Shown: positions 63,901-64,000 of the stretch, piece by piece | Layout: each line of letters begins with the position of its first letter | Numbering within the stretch: position 1 is the stretch's first letter | Source of the DNA: Rhizobium sp. J15 | Lineage (GTDB): Bacteria; Pseudomonadota; Alphaproteobacteria; Rhizobiales; Rhizobiaceae | Length of the DNA stretch: 64,000 nucleotides | Direction: 5' to 3' | NCBI RefSeq assembly: GCF_002531825.1 | Contig: NZ_NWSX01000021.1 | Span: 1 to 64,000, forward strand | Notes under the pieces: generated by a model | What the model was told of the DNA's origin: nothing | The model's input: the letters and a program-made list of their open reading frames with translations, nothing else | Databases searched by the model: none | Program-made: the position numbers and the translations under genes

Positions 63901-64000
63901 ATGTGGTTTCTGATCAAAGGATCCTTCTGGTTTGGCCTTGTGCTCGTGCTTCTTTCCGTCTTCAGCACGGAAAATTCCGACAAGCACGCCAGCGGCCCGC
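63901..64000 (+). CDS. DUF5330 family protein, N-terminus (cut by window edge)
   Basis: The first 33 residues, MWFLIKGSFWFGLVLVLLSV then FSTENSDKHASGP, are a short hydrophobic anchor followed by a polar stretch, the typical beginning of DUF5330 proteins found in Rhizobiaceae. The rest lies outside the window. An ATG 12 bases upstream (GGATGGGCAACGAC) is in another frame. Function unknown; probably a membrane-anchored periplasmic or cytoplasmic protein. Confidence 0.65.
   Translation, partial: MWFLIKGSFWFGLVLVLLSVFSTENSDKHASGP

Overview
The window reads as chromosomal DNA of a fast-growing Rhizobium (R. etli / R. leguminosarum group or a close relative). The evidence is high GC coding sequence with dense gene packing, the rhizobial cytochrome c maturation operon cycHJKL followed by degP, a two-component system and glnE, a feuN-feuP-feuQ locus, an ExoD-type protein, DUF1491, DUF2336 and DUF5330 proteins, and one copy of a rhizobial intergenic palindrome. 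I see no tRNA, rRNA, insertion sequence, phage block or CRISPR array. Most of it looks like ordinary vertically inherited chromosome, with small accessory patches around 33-50 kb.

Layout. 1-13 kb: end of an ETF-ubiquinone oxidoreductase gene, an SDR-like protein without the catalytic Tyr/Lys, a kinase-like phosphotransferase, an RND efflux pair, a YegD-like Hsp70, an unusual family-4 uracil-DNA glycosylase, small ORFs, a DMT transporter and a short soluble chemoreceptor-like protein. 13-24 kb: pepN, a PleC/PdhS-type cell-cycle histidine kinase, glnE (tail-to-tail, stop codons overlapping) and an OmpR/EnvZ-type pair. 24-33 kb: degP, the cycHJKL operon, a small lipoprotein and feuQ-feuP-feuN. 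33-50 kb: mixed accessory genes (two MFS transporters, a Dabb protein, a GH19-like lysozyme, two TetR modules with visible operators, GST, two LysR regulators, a MocR regulator, an HtrA-like pseudoprotease, a broken four-carbon acid-sugar kinase gene, a VOC protein and small ORFs). 50-64 kb: ExoD, TerC, YcgN, a PBP1-type peptidoglycan synthase, a DUF1214/DUF1254 pair, DUF2336, DUF1491, a second soluble chemoreceptor, a peptidoglycan-binding protein and a DivJ-like histidine kinase; the last 100 bases start a DUF5330 gene.

The most interesting theme is cell-cycle control. Two kinases of the DivJ/PleC type lie about 43 kb apart. The promoter of the PleC-like gene holds five GANTC (CcrM) methylation sites and a near-match CtrA box. 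Between a GH19-like lysozyme gene and a 43-codon ORF there is a tandem array of six TTAA half-sites containing two perfect TTAA-N7-TTAA CtrA boxes. A third intergenic region has six GAATC sites in 111 bases. A near-CtrA ladder precedes the DUF2336 gene. These are read directly from sequence; the regulatory roles are inference.

Other points worth a second look: an S1C/HtrA protein with all three triad positions replaced, two chemoreceptors with signalling domain first and sensor domain last, a family-4 glycosylase lacking two of four Fe-S cysteines, and an acid-sugar kinase gene with one in-frame TAG next to an epimerase fossil. Starts were chosen by ribosome binding sites and operon overlaps and are inferred; no database search was possible.
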